From: Alsobacter sp964544365
GTDB lineage: Bacteria; Pseudomonadota; Alphaproteobacteria; Rhizobiales; Beijerinckiaceae
Direction of reading: 5' to 3'
DNA: 8,926 bases
Assembly (NCBI GenBank): GCA_964544365.1
Contig: CAZJCW010000181.1
Coordinates: 1 to 8,926 of the forward strand
The notes beneath the pieces were generated by a model. It was not told the origin of the DNA. It saw nothing but the letters and a program-made list of their open reading frames with translations, and did not search any database. The stretch's first letter is position 1, and each line of letters opens with the position of its first letter. The position numbers and the translations under genes were made by a program. Below, piece after piece: positions 1 through 6,584 of this stretch.

Positions 1-842
1 GGGAATCGGGTTGCGGCAAGATCGTGACTGCGCTCTCCGTCATGCGCCTGCTGCCGCCCCCGGTGCGCAACGCGGGCGGGAGCATCCGGGTCGACGGCAC
101 CGACGTGCTGACACTGGCCGACGGCCCGCTGCGGGCCATGCGCGGCGACCGCGCCGCGATGATCTTCCAGGAACCGATGACCTCGCTCAACCCGGTCTTC
201 ACCGTCGGCGAGCAGGTGGCGGAGGTGCTGGAAATCCACCGCGGACTCGACCGCGCCCAGGCGCTCGGGCGGGCGACGGATCTCTTCGCTCTGGTGGGGC
301 TGCCGGCGCCGCGCGAGCAGCTCGGGCGATACCCGCACCAGATGTCCGGCGGGCAGCGCCAGCGGGTGATGATCGCCATGGCACTGGCCTGCGAGCCGCG
401 CCTTCTGATCGCCGACGAGCCGACCACGGCACTCGACGTGACCGTCCAGGCCCAAATCCTCGCGCTGATCGACCGCCTGCGCCGCGACCTCGGCATGGCC
501 TGCCTGCTGATCACGCATGACCTGGGCGTCGTGTCCGAGGTCTGCGACCGGGCCGCCGTCATGTATGCCGGCCGGATCGTCGAGGAGGCGCCGGTGGCGG
601 AGCTGTTCGCCGCGCCGCGCCACCGCTACACCCGGGCATTGCTCGACACGATGCCGGCGATGAACCTGCCCGGCGCACGGCTTCCCTCCATCGCCGGCAT
701 GGTGCCGCCGCCCGGCAAGCGCGGCGACGGGTGCTCCTTCGCGCCGCGCTGCGCGGCGACGGTCACGTCCTGTGCGACCGAGCTGCCCACGCTCGTCGGC
801 GACGATGTCCACCGCGCCGCCTGCTGGAACCCTGCCGCATGA
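1..842 (+). CDS. oppD: Peptide ABC transporter ATP-binding protein, OppD/DppD type (5'-truncated)
   Basis: ATPase subunit of a peptide/nickel-type ABC importer, acting at the cytoplasmic face of the inner membrane, normally paired with OppF. The window opens inside Walker A: the first full codon is at base 3 and reads ESGCGK, so about 45 N-terminal residues are missing from a usual length near 325; 279 are present. Downstream come the Q-loop (MIFQEPMTSLNP, about 165-200), signature MSGGQRQR (about 343-366), Walker B LLIADEP (about 403-423), the switch His in LITHD, and a C-terminal oligopeptide-type domain with four cysteines (C-x5-C-x6-C-x16-C, 732-824). Oddity: the residue after the Walker A Lys is Ile (ATC, 21-23) instead of Ser/Thr. 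The stop overlaps the next start as ATGA, indicating translational coupling. The family call is firm; the substrate (oligopeptide, dipeptide, muropeptide, other) is not fixed by sequence. Confidence 0.93.
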   Translation, partial: ESGCGKIVTALSVMRLLPPPVRNAGGSIRVDGTDVLTLADGPLRAMRGDRAAMIFQEPMTSLNPVFTVGEQVAEVLEIHRGLDRAQALGRATDLFALVGLPAPREQLGRYPHQMSGGQRQRVMIAMALACEPRLLIADEPTTALDVTVQAQILALIDRLRRDLGMACLLITHDLGVVSEVCDRAAVMYAGRIVEEAPVAELFAAPRHRYTRALLDTMPAMNLPGARLPSIAGMVPPPGKRGDGCSFAPRCAATVTSCATELPTLVGDDVHRAACWNPAA

Positions 843-1831
843 CGCCCTTCCTCGAGGTCCGCGGCCTGACGAAGCACTATCCCGGCGCGGGCGGACGCAC
901 CCTCCGGGCGCTGGAGGACGTCAGCTTCTCGCTGCGCAAGGGCGAGGTTCTCGGCGTCGTCGGCGAATCCGGTTGCGGAAAGACGACGCTCGGCCGCGCC
1001 GTCCTGCGCCTCGTCGAACCCACGGCCGGTGTCGTGATGTTCGAGGGCGACGACCTGCTGAAGTTGCCGGCCGGGCTGATGAAGAAGCGGCGACGCGACC
1101 TGCAGATCGTGTTCCAGGATCCGTTCGGCTCGCTCAACCCGCGCCACAAGGTGCGCACGCTGATCGGCGAGCCGCTGACGGTGCACGGCGAACCCGGCGT
1201 GCCCGAAAGGGTGGCCGAGATGCTGGCGCTGGTCGGCCTCCCGGCCGATGCAGGCGACCGCTATCCGCACGAGTTTTCCGGTGGCCAGCGCCAGCGCATC
1301 GCCATCGCGCGGGCACTCTCGCTGTCGCCGAAGCTGCTCGTCGCCGATGAGCCGGTATCGGCACTGGATGTCTCCATCCAGTCGCAGATCATCAACCTGA
1401 TCGCCGACCTGCGGAAGCGGCTGTCCCTGTCGATGCTGTTCATCAGCCACGACCTGTCGGTCATCCGGCACGTGAGCGACCGGATCGCGGTGATGTATCT
1501 CGGCCGCATTGTCGAGATCGGTCCGGCCGCGGATGTCTTCGAGCGACCGGCCCACCCCTACACGCAGGCGTTGCTGTCCGCCGTGCCGGTGCGGCCCGGC
1601 GCGGCGCGGCGGGAGCGGATCGTTCTCGAGGGGGACTTGCCCGATCCGTCCGCCCCGCCGCCCGGCTGCGCCTTTCACGGCCGCTGCCGCCACGCCATGC
1701 CGCGCTGCAGCGTGGACGCCCCGCCGCTAGTGCCGCGGAACGTCGGCGCCGAGACGCGCGAGGCGGCCTGCCATCTTCACCCGCCGGTGACGGAAGACGC
1801 ACCGGGCATCGCACGGGAGACCTCCGGATGA
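839..1831 (+). CDS. oppF: Peptide ABC transporter ATP-binding protein, OppF/DppF type
   Basis: Second ATPase of the peptide-type importer, 330 residues, a normal length for OppF. I chose the ATG at 839, which overlaps the preceding stop (ATGA) and gives the expected N-terminus MTPFLEVRGLTKHY; an in-frame ATG 36 codons upstream would encode an arginine-rich tail inside oppD and is unlikely. Motifs in order: Walker A GESGCGKT (42-49), Q-loop VFQDPFGSLNP (91-101), signature FSGGQRQR (146-153), Walker B LLVADEP (167-173), switch His in ISHD (H204), then the oligopeptide-type C-terminal domain (about 236-315). Four cysteines (C277, C283, C290, C311) repeat the spacing seen in the preceding OppD. 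All catalytic motifs are intact, unlike its partner. Its stop overlaps the next gene's start (ATGA at 1828-1831). The family is certain; the transported substrate is inferred from context only. Confidence 0.95.
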   Translation: MTPFLEVRGLTKHYPGAGGRTLRALEDVSFSLRKGEVLGVVGESGCGKTTLGRAVLRLVEPTAGVVMFEGDDLLKLPAGLMKKRRRDLQIVFQDPFGSLNPRHKVRTLIGEPLTVHGEPGVPERVAEMLALVGLPADAGDRYPHEFSGGQRQRIAIARALSLSPKLLVADEPVSALDVSIQSQIINLIADLRKRLSLSMLFISHDLSVIRHVSDRIAVMYLGRIVEIGPAADVFERPAHPYTQALLSAVPVRPGAARRERIVLEGDLPDPSAPPPGCAFHGRCRHAMPRCSVDAPPLVPRNVGAETREAACHLHPPVTEDAPGIARETSG

Positions 1832-2838
1832 GTGCCATCGCCACGCGGGCCGACACGGCTTTCCTGCCCGCCCTCGAGGCGGTCGAGGAGGGACGGATCC
1901 CCGGCGCCGTGCTGGGGATCGTCTCCGCCGAAGGCAGGCGCGCGATCCGCTTCGCCGGCTTCGCGCAACGGGAGCCGGAGCCTGCGGCGATGGCAGCGGA
2001 CACGGTGTTCGACCTCGCCTCGCTGACCAAGGTGGTGTTCACGACGACGGCGATCCTGCGTCTGGTCGAGGATGGGCGCGTCGACCTCGACGATCCGCTG
2101 TCGGCCTTCATCCCGGACCTGCGCCAGTACCATGTCGCGACGGCGGCGGAGCGGCGCCTGACGGTGCGCCAGTGCCTGACGCACCAGACCCACCTGCCGG
2201 CGGTGGAGCCGCTGTACACCTACGGCCAGGATCCGCAGACCCTGCGTGCCTTCGTGCTGCAGCGGGAGTGGACGCCGGGACCGCCGGTTTACTCCGACAT
2301 CAACTTCATCCTGCTCGGCATCGTCATCGAGCGATTGACGGGCGTGCCGCTGGCCGACCAGCCGCTGCCGCCGGGCTTCACCTTCCGGCCCGACCCGGCA
2401 CGGTGCGCGGCAACCGAGCGCTGCTCCTGGCGCGGGCGGGTGATGCGCGGCGAGGTGCACGACGAGAACGCCTTCGCGCTGGGCGGGGCGTCAGGCCATG
2501 CGGGGCTGTTCGGCACGGCCACGGCCCTGCTCGACTTCGCCGAGGGGCTTCTGGCCGGCCGCGTGCTGAAGGAGAACACGCACCGAGAGCTGTTCGCGCG
2601 GCAGTCGCCGACGCGCGCGCTGGGCTGGGAGATGGCCTATCCCGGATGGTCGGGCGGCGACGCCTGCTCCGGCGGAACCATCGGCCACACGGGGTTCACG
2701 GGCACGGGCCTGTGGATCGACCGGGAGAACGGCCGCGCCTGGACCCTGCTGACCAACCGGGTCCATCCGACACGGCACCGCGAGACCGGGATCGTCGCCT
2801 TGCGCCGGGCGGTGGGAGAGGTCGTCTGCGCCACCTGA
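1828..2838 (+). CDS. Serine hydrolase, beta-lactamase/class C PBP fold (YfeW/AmiE-like)
   Basis: A 336-residue penicillin-binding-protein-like hydrolase that uses an acyl-enzyme serine. The three active-site motifs are visible: S65-L-T-K68, Y155-S-D157 (YxN position) and H287-T-G289 (KTG position). GEVHDENA (208-215) and GHAGLF (223-228) are typical of the group containing E. coli YfeW and the Bacillus muropeptide amidase AmiE. The N-terminus has no signal peptide or lipobox, so a cytoplasmic location is predicted, whereas several relatives are exported. GGGAG lies 8 bases before the ATG, and the ATG overlaps the oppF stop. Position in an OppDF operon suggests it acts on the imported compound, for example a muropeptide, a D-amino-acid peptide or an amide; this is inference. 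The segment after TGVPLADQ (about 171-190) seems shorter than usual. Esterase or D-aminopeptidase activity is also possible. Confidence 0.88.
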   Translation: MSAIATRADTAFLPALEAVEEGRIPGAVLGIVSAEGRRAIRFAGFAQREPEPAAMAADTVFDLASLTKVVFTTTAILRLVEDGRVDLDDPLSAFIPDLRQYHVATAAERRLTVRQCLTHQTHLPAVEPLYTYGQDPQTLRAFVLQREWTPGPPVYSDINFILLGIVIERLTGVPLADQPLPPGFTFRPDPARCAATERCSWRGRVMRGEVHDENAFALGGASGHAGLFGTATALLDFAEGLLAGRVLKENTHRELFARQSPTRALGWEMAYPGWSGGDACSGGTIGHTGFTGTGLWIDRENGRAWTLLTNRVHPTRHRETGIVALRRAVGEVVCAT

Positions 2839-2851
2839 CGATCACCGTGCC
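2839..2851. other. 13-base gap between convergent operons
   Basis: Only 13 bases separate the TGA of the serine hydrolase gene (+) from the TAG of the adenine deaminase gene (-). The gap has no hairpin and no T-tract. Any termination signal for either operon must therefore lie inside the opposing coding region or depend on Rho. A perfect 6-bp inverted repeat lies just to the right, at 2867-2883, within the deaminase gene. Confidence 0.9.
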
Positions 2852-4618
2852 CTACGCGATCACCAGCGGGCGGATCTCGCCCGTGCCGCCGTCCGTGAGG
2901 CCCATGTCGGTCAGGTGGGGTCCCGCATTGCAGGCGAGGCTGGCACCGACGAAGGCCTTGAAGACACGGTAGGGAGGCTTCCAGTCCGCCACCTCGTCGG
3001 CGGCCGCCTTCACCGCGCGGAAGCCATCGGCGATGGCCTGCGGATCGTCGTCGGTGACGAGGCCGGCGACGGGCAGCGGCAGCAGCGCGAGGAGAGCGCC
3101 GTCCTTCGCCACGGCCATGCCACCGCCCGCCTGGATGAGGGCGTTGGCGGCGAGCGCCATGTCGGCCGGCTCGCGGCCGAAGACGCAGAGATTGTGGCTG
3201 TCGTGCGAGACGGTGGTCGCGAAGGCGCCGCGGAAGCGCCCCCAGTCCTCGATCGGCGCGAGTTGCGGCGTCGGATCGGCAAGGCCGTGCCTGTGGGCCA
3301 TCGCCATCACGCTCACATCGTCCGGCAGCCGGACCACGCCGCGCTGGATCGTGGTGTCGAGGCGCGCCCACTGCGTGAAGCGCGCGCCGCGGATGGCATT
3401 GAGCGCGATGGGCCCATCGGGGGTGAAGGGCACGGTGACGAGGAAATCCCGCGGCGAAAGGTGCGAGAGCTTCATCGTGCCCGTCGGCGGGGGCACGGCA
3501 TCGGCACGAAGCGGCACCGTCAGTCGGCCCCGCATGGCGACCGGCTCGCCGCCGGCCACGACGTGGCGCACCGCGAACGCGGAAAGATCGTCGAAGACGA
3601 CCAGATCCGCCGTGCGACCCGCAGCCACCAGGCCGAGGTCGGAGCGCTGGAGGCGCATCGCGGCGTTGAGGGTTCCCGCGCGCAGGGCCTGCACAGGATC
3701 GAGCCCGTAGCGCACGAGCCGGCGCACGAGGTCCACCATGCCGCCCCTTTCGACCAGGTCGTCGGGAAACACGTCGTCGGTGCACAGGGTCAGCGTCTGC
3801 GGAATGACGGGAAGTGCGTTGAGCGCGACGACACAGTCGGGCAGCAGATAGTCATGGCTGCCGCGCAGCTCGACCGTCAGGCCGGCGCGCAACTTGGCGA
3901 GGAGATCGTCCGCGGAGACGAGTTCATGGTCGGACCCGACGCCGGCCGCGGCATAGGCCTCGAGGTCCGCCCCTGCGAGCCCGCGGGCATGGCCGCACAC
4001 AAGCTTGCCGGCAGCCAGCCCAGCCCCGACGATGGCACTCATGCGCGCGGAGCCCTCCAGGACGCCGCGCATGTCCATGACCTCGGCGACGCCGGCGACT
4101 TCCGGCATCGCCAGCATCGCCACCATCTCGTCGCCGCCGAAGCTCGCACCCGCCCGCTCGAGCCCCGGGGCCGACGGCACGCAGGAGGGCGCGAGGACGA
4201 CGAAGCGCAGCGGCAGGTCGCGGCTGGCCTCGATGGCGTAGCCGACACCGGCGAGACCGAGGACGTTGGCGAACTCGTGCGGATCCCACACCACCGTCGT
4301 CGTGCCCTGCGGCACGACGGTCCGCGCGTAGACACGCGGCGTCATCATCGAGCTTTCCACATGCATGTGGCTGTCGATGAGCCCGGGGGCGACGAAGGCG
4401 CCGGTGGCGTCGAGCACGCGTCGCGCGTCCGTGCGGGCGCCGCGCGGGTGGACACTGGCGACGAGCGAGCCGACCAGCCCCACATCGGCCTCGCGCAACT
4501 CGCATGTCGCGACGTCGACGACGGTGCCTCCGACGACCAGCACGTCGAACGGAGCACGGCCGAGGGCCGCATCCGCCGCACGGCGGCGCAGCGGCAGGAT
4601 GTCCGACGCATCGCTCAC
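2852..4618 (-). CDS. ade: Adenine deaminase
   Basis: Deaminates adenine to hypoxanthine and ammonia in the cytoplasm; amidohydrolase superfamily. I chose the GTG at 4618: it overlaps the previous gene's stop (GTGA), has GGAGG about 9 bases upstream and yields 588 residues, normal for the family. An ATG 51 codons further upstream would add an arginine-rich tail within the nucleoside hydrolase gene. Visible elements: metal ligands H84-M-H86 in GLIDSHMHVESSMMTP, GTTTVVWDPHEFANV (105-119), AEVMDMRGVL (178-187), GHARGLAG (209-216), GSDHE (228-232), CTDD (279-282), and the C-terminal domain with ATTVSHDSHNL (467-477) and GGGMAVAKDG (498-507). The variant CTDDVFPDDL differs from the CTDDRHPDDL of E. 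coli-type enzymes and, from memory, resembles the Agrobacterium enzyme. As last gene of the operon it would act on adenine released by the preceding hydrolase. The family assignment is very secure. Confidence 0.96.
   Translation of the reverse strand: MSDASDILPLRRRAADAALGRAPFDVLVVGGTVVDVATCELREADVGLVGSLVASVHPRGARTDARRVLDATGAFVAPGLIDSHMHVESSMMTPRVYARTVVPQGTTTVVWDPHEFANVLGLAGVGYAIEASRDLPLRFVVLAPSCVPSAPGLERAGASFGGDEMVAMLAMPEVAGVAEVMDMRGVLEGSARMSAIVGAGLAAGKLVCGHARGLAGADLEAYAAAGVGSDHELVSADDLLAKLRAGLTVELRGSHDYLLPDCVVALNALPVIPQTLTLCTDDVFPDDLVERGGMVDLVRRLVRYGLDPVQALRAGTLNAAMRLQRSDLGLVAAGRTADLVVFDDLSAFAVRHVVAGGEPVAMRGRLTVPLRADAVPPPTGTMKLSHLSPRDFLVTVPFTPDGPIALNAIRGARFTQWARLDTTIQRGVVRLPDDVSVMAMAHRHGLADPTPQLAPIEDWGRFRGAFATTVSHDSHNLCVFGREPADMALAANALIQAGGGMAVAKDGALLALLPLPVAGLVTDDDPQAIADGFRAVKAAADEVADWKPPYRVFKAFVGASLACNAGPHLTDMGLTDGGTGEIRPLVIA
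2867..2883. repeat. Perfect short inverted repeat at the operon junction
   Basis: CGGGCG (2867-2872), loop GATCT, CGCCCG (2878-2883): a 6-bp perfect stem, extendable by one G-U pair on the + strand transcript, starting 29 bases after the stop of the + strand operon. It lies in the last codons of the adenine deaminase gene. There is no U-run after it on either strand, so it is not a standard intrinsic terminator. In DNA this GC-rich such repeats also occur by chance; its position is the only reason to note it. Confidence 0.4.
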
Positions 4619-5541
4619 GGAGCGCTCCTCCAACTCGCCGACGCGAAGGCGTCCAGCATCAGGTCCACCACGACGTCCGCATCGGCGCGCCGGGCCACGA
4701 GGGCGTTCGGCGCGGCCTTGCGGGTTCTGAACTCGCAGACGGTCATGCCCCGCGTGGCGGCGCCTGCGCACTCGACACGGACATGGGCCGGCTCGACCGC
4801 CACGGCATCGGGCATGACGAGCGCCGCCGCCGCCACGGGATCGTAGAGAGCCATGGGCCTGCCCCGCGCGATCCGGACATAACCCTCGAGCAGGTCGGCC
4901 AGCGTTTCAGCCCGCTCGCCGCCGAAACCGCGGCAGCGGGCGACATGGTCCAGCGTCACGGGAACGCTGCGGCATGCGTCAAGCCCGACCATGGTGAAGC
5001 GCACGCCGCTCTCGACGACGACCTGCGCGGCCTCGGGATCGACGGCGGCGTTGAACTCTGCCGCGGCGGTATGGTTGCCCGCCCCCGCGCTGCCGCCCAT
5101 CCAGACGACATGGGACAGGCGGGCGGCGAGGCCCGGGTCAGCCAGCAGCGCAACGGCGACGTTGGTGAGCGGGCCGAGCGCCAGCAGTGTCAGCGGCCCG
5201 CCGCGAGCCGCATGCGACAGCGCCTCGTGCGCCGGCACGGACGACAGCGGCGCGGCTGCGGACGGAAGCGAGCGGCCGGCGCTGCGCAAGGCATCCTCCC
5301 CCAGAATGTCCTGCGCGGTGACGAGGGATCCCAGCAGCGGCCGGTCGCGGCCCGGGTGGAGCGGCATGGTCCATCCGAAGAAAGAGACCATGCGGGCCGC
5401 ATTGTCGGCGACCACCGCGAGCGGCGCATTGCCCGCGACCAGACCGAGCCCGACGATGTCCCAGTCCGGCCGCGCCGCGACCATGGCGATGGCCGCCATG
5501 TCGTCGAAGCCACAGTCGGTGTCGATGAAGACCCTCGCCAT
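4615..5541 (-). CDS. Inosine/uridine-type nucleoside hydrolase
   Basis: Hydrolyses the N-glycosidic bond of ribonucleosides to ribose and a free base; cytoplasmic. It is 308 residues, the standard family length. Calcium-binding N-terminus DTDCGFDD (7-14; usual form DTDPGxDD), VAGN (35-38), LGPLTNVA (122-129), MGG with GNHTAAAEFN (148-164), VDPEAA (167-172), VGLDA (185-189) and Y233-D234-P. The residue before the last metal-binding Asp is Tyr, where the classic enzymes carry catalytic His and the IAG subgroup Trp. The start at 5541 has AGGA 8 bases upstream; an ATG at 5550 (three residues longer) has poorer spacing. The start lies 10 bases after the ATPase stop, and its own stop overlaps the deaminase start. 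Its neighbour suggests adenosine or a relative as substrate, but base specificity cannot be read from sequence. Confidence 0.93.
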   Translation of the reverse strand: MARVFIDTDCGFDDMAAIAMVAARPDWDIVGLGLVAGNAPLAVVADNAARMVSFFGWTMPLHPGRDRPLLGSLVTAQDILGEDALRSAGRSLPSAAAPLSSVPAHEALSHAARGGPLTLLALGPLTNVAVALLADPGLAARLSHVVWMGGSAGAGNHTAAAEFNAAVDPEAAQVVVESGVRFTMVGLDACRSVPVTLDHVARCRGFGGERAETLADLLEGYVRIARGRPMALYDPVAAAALVMPDAVAVEPAHVRVECAGAATRGMTVCEFRTRKAAPNALVARRADADVVVDLMLDAFASASWRSAP

Positions 5542-5551
5542 GCGATCCATC

Positions 5552-6577
5552 CTACACCGACGGCAGGCGTGCGGCCGCGGCAACCGGCAGGTCGAAGGAC
5601 AGCTGCTCCCCCTCGCGCCAGCGCTGCGCCTGCGCCGGGGACTCGGCCTTGACCGGTCCTGCAGCGGTGTCGAGGAGATACTCGACGCTTTCGCCCTGGA
5701 AGGATGCGGCGGCGATCCTCCCGGAGAAGGGGCCCTGCCCGAGCAGCACCTGGGCCGGCCGCCACGCGAGCGCACAGCCGGGCGCGAGCCCCGACGGCGC
5801 GGCGCCGAGCGCGCCGCCCTTCCCCGCCAGCATGCCGTCCCGCACGGCGAGGATCGTCTCGAAGCCCATGAAGCGCGCGACGAACGCCGTCGCCGGAGCC
5901 GCATAGACATCCTCCGGCGTGCCCAGTTGCTCGATGCGCCCCTCGGCCATCACCGCGATCCGGGTGGACAGGGCCAGCGCCTCCGCCTGGTCGTGCGTGA
6001 CATAGAGCATGGTCACACCGCTCTCGCGCTGGATGCGGGCGAGTTCCGCCCGCATGTCGAGCCGCAGGCGGGCGTCGAGATTCGAGAGGGGCTCGTCGAG
6101 AAGCAGCAGGTCGGGCGCTATCGCGACGGCCCGGGCCAGTGCAACGCGCTGCTGTTGCCCGCCCGACAACTCGCGCGGCAGGCGGCTCTCGAAGCCGGTG
6201 AGCCCGACCATCGCCAGCATCGCGCCGACGCGGGCCGATATCACGTCAGCTCCCTGCCGACGCAGCCGGAGGCCGAAGGCGACGTTCTCGAAGACGCTGA
6301 GATGGGGGAACAGGGCATAGGACTGGAAGACGAGGCCGACGCCACGCTTGTTGGCCGGCAGATCGGTGATATCGCGGCCGGCGAGGTGGACCCGCCCCGC
6401 CTGGGGCGTCACGAGGCCTGCGACGACGCGCATCGTCGTCGTCTTGCCGCAGCCCGAGGGACCGAGCAGCGAGACGATTTCGCCCGGCGCGACGGACAGG
6501 TCGAGACCGTCGACGGCCGGACGGCCGGCGCCGAAGTCGACACGCAGACCTTGCAGGGACAGAAGGGCCTCGGCCAT
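5552..6577 (-). CDS. ABC transporter ATP-binding protein, PotA/FbpC/UgpC-like
   Basis: ATPase of the importer whose permeases and binding protein precede it in the operon; 341 residues. Walker A GPSGCGKT (39-46), Q-loop VFQSYALFPHLSVFENV (83-99), signature LSGGQQQR (137-144), Walker B LLLLDEP (157-163), D-loop SNLDAR, and switch H195 in VTHDQ. Residues after about 235 form the C-terminal TOBE-type domain seen in PotA, FbpC and MalK relatives; it is shorter and less conserved here. The ATG at 6577 follows GAGG at 5 bases spacing and lies 7 bases after the permease stop. All catalytic residues are intact. ATPases of this type serve polyamine, ferric iron, phosphonate, thiamine and sugar importers, so the protein alone does not identify the substrate; downstream purine enzymes favour a nucleoside or purine derivative. 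Confidence 0.94.
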   Translation of the reverse strand: MAEALLSLQGLRVDFGAGRPAVDGLDLSVAPGEIVSLLGPSGCGKTTTMRVVAGLVTPQAGRVHLAGRDITDLPANKRGVGLVFQSYALFPHLSVFENVAFGLRLRRQGADVISARVGAMLAMVGLTGFESRLPRELSGGQQQRVALARAVAIAPDLLLLDEPLSNLDARLRLDMRAELARIQRESGVTMLYVTHDQAEALALSTRIAVMAEGRIEQLGTPEDVYAAPATAFVARFMGFETILAVRDGMLAGKGGALGAAPSGLAPGCALAWRPAQVLLGQGPFSGRIAAASFQGESVEYLLDTAAGPVKAESPAQAQRWREGEQLSFDLPVAAAARLPSV

Positions 6578-6584
6578 CGCCGCC

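Noticed and set aside
731..838. Upstream in-frame start for the OppF-type gene, adding 36 residues
   Set aside because: The added tail is Arg/Ala-rich and lies inside oppD; the ATG at 839 gives the standard N-terminus and an ATGA overlap.
3..1400. Similar DNA stretches in oppD and oppF (Walker A and signature regions) as a possible direct repeat
   Set aside because: They encode the shared ATPase motifs of two ancient paralogues; similarity drops outside the motifs.
626..1693. A 355-codon open frame on the - strand, opposite oppD and oppF
   Set aside because: It is antisense to intact ATPase motifs and shows no domain; a composition artefact.
4619..4771. Upstream start for the adenine deaminase, adding 51 residues
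   Set aside because: The extension is Arg/Gly-rich and lies within the nucleoside hydrolase gene; the GTG at 4618 has a GGAGG site and a GTGA overlap.
2915..4846. A 643-codon open frame on the + strand, opposite the adenine deaminase gene
   Set aside because: It is antisense to a clear family member, its translation is rich in Arg, His, Gly and Ala with no recognisable domain, and long open antisense frames are expected at this GC content.
5542..5910. Long N-terminal extension of the nucleoside hydrolase frame into the ATPase gene
   Set aside because: The extension is Ser/Arg/Pro-rich and out of frame with the ATPase; the family N-terminus (DTDxGxDD) begins a few residues after the ATG at 5541.
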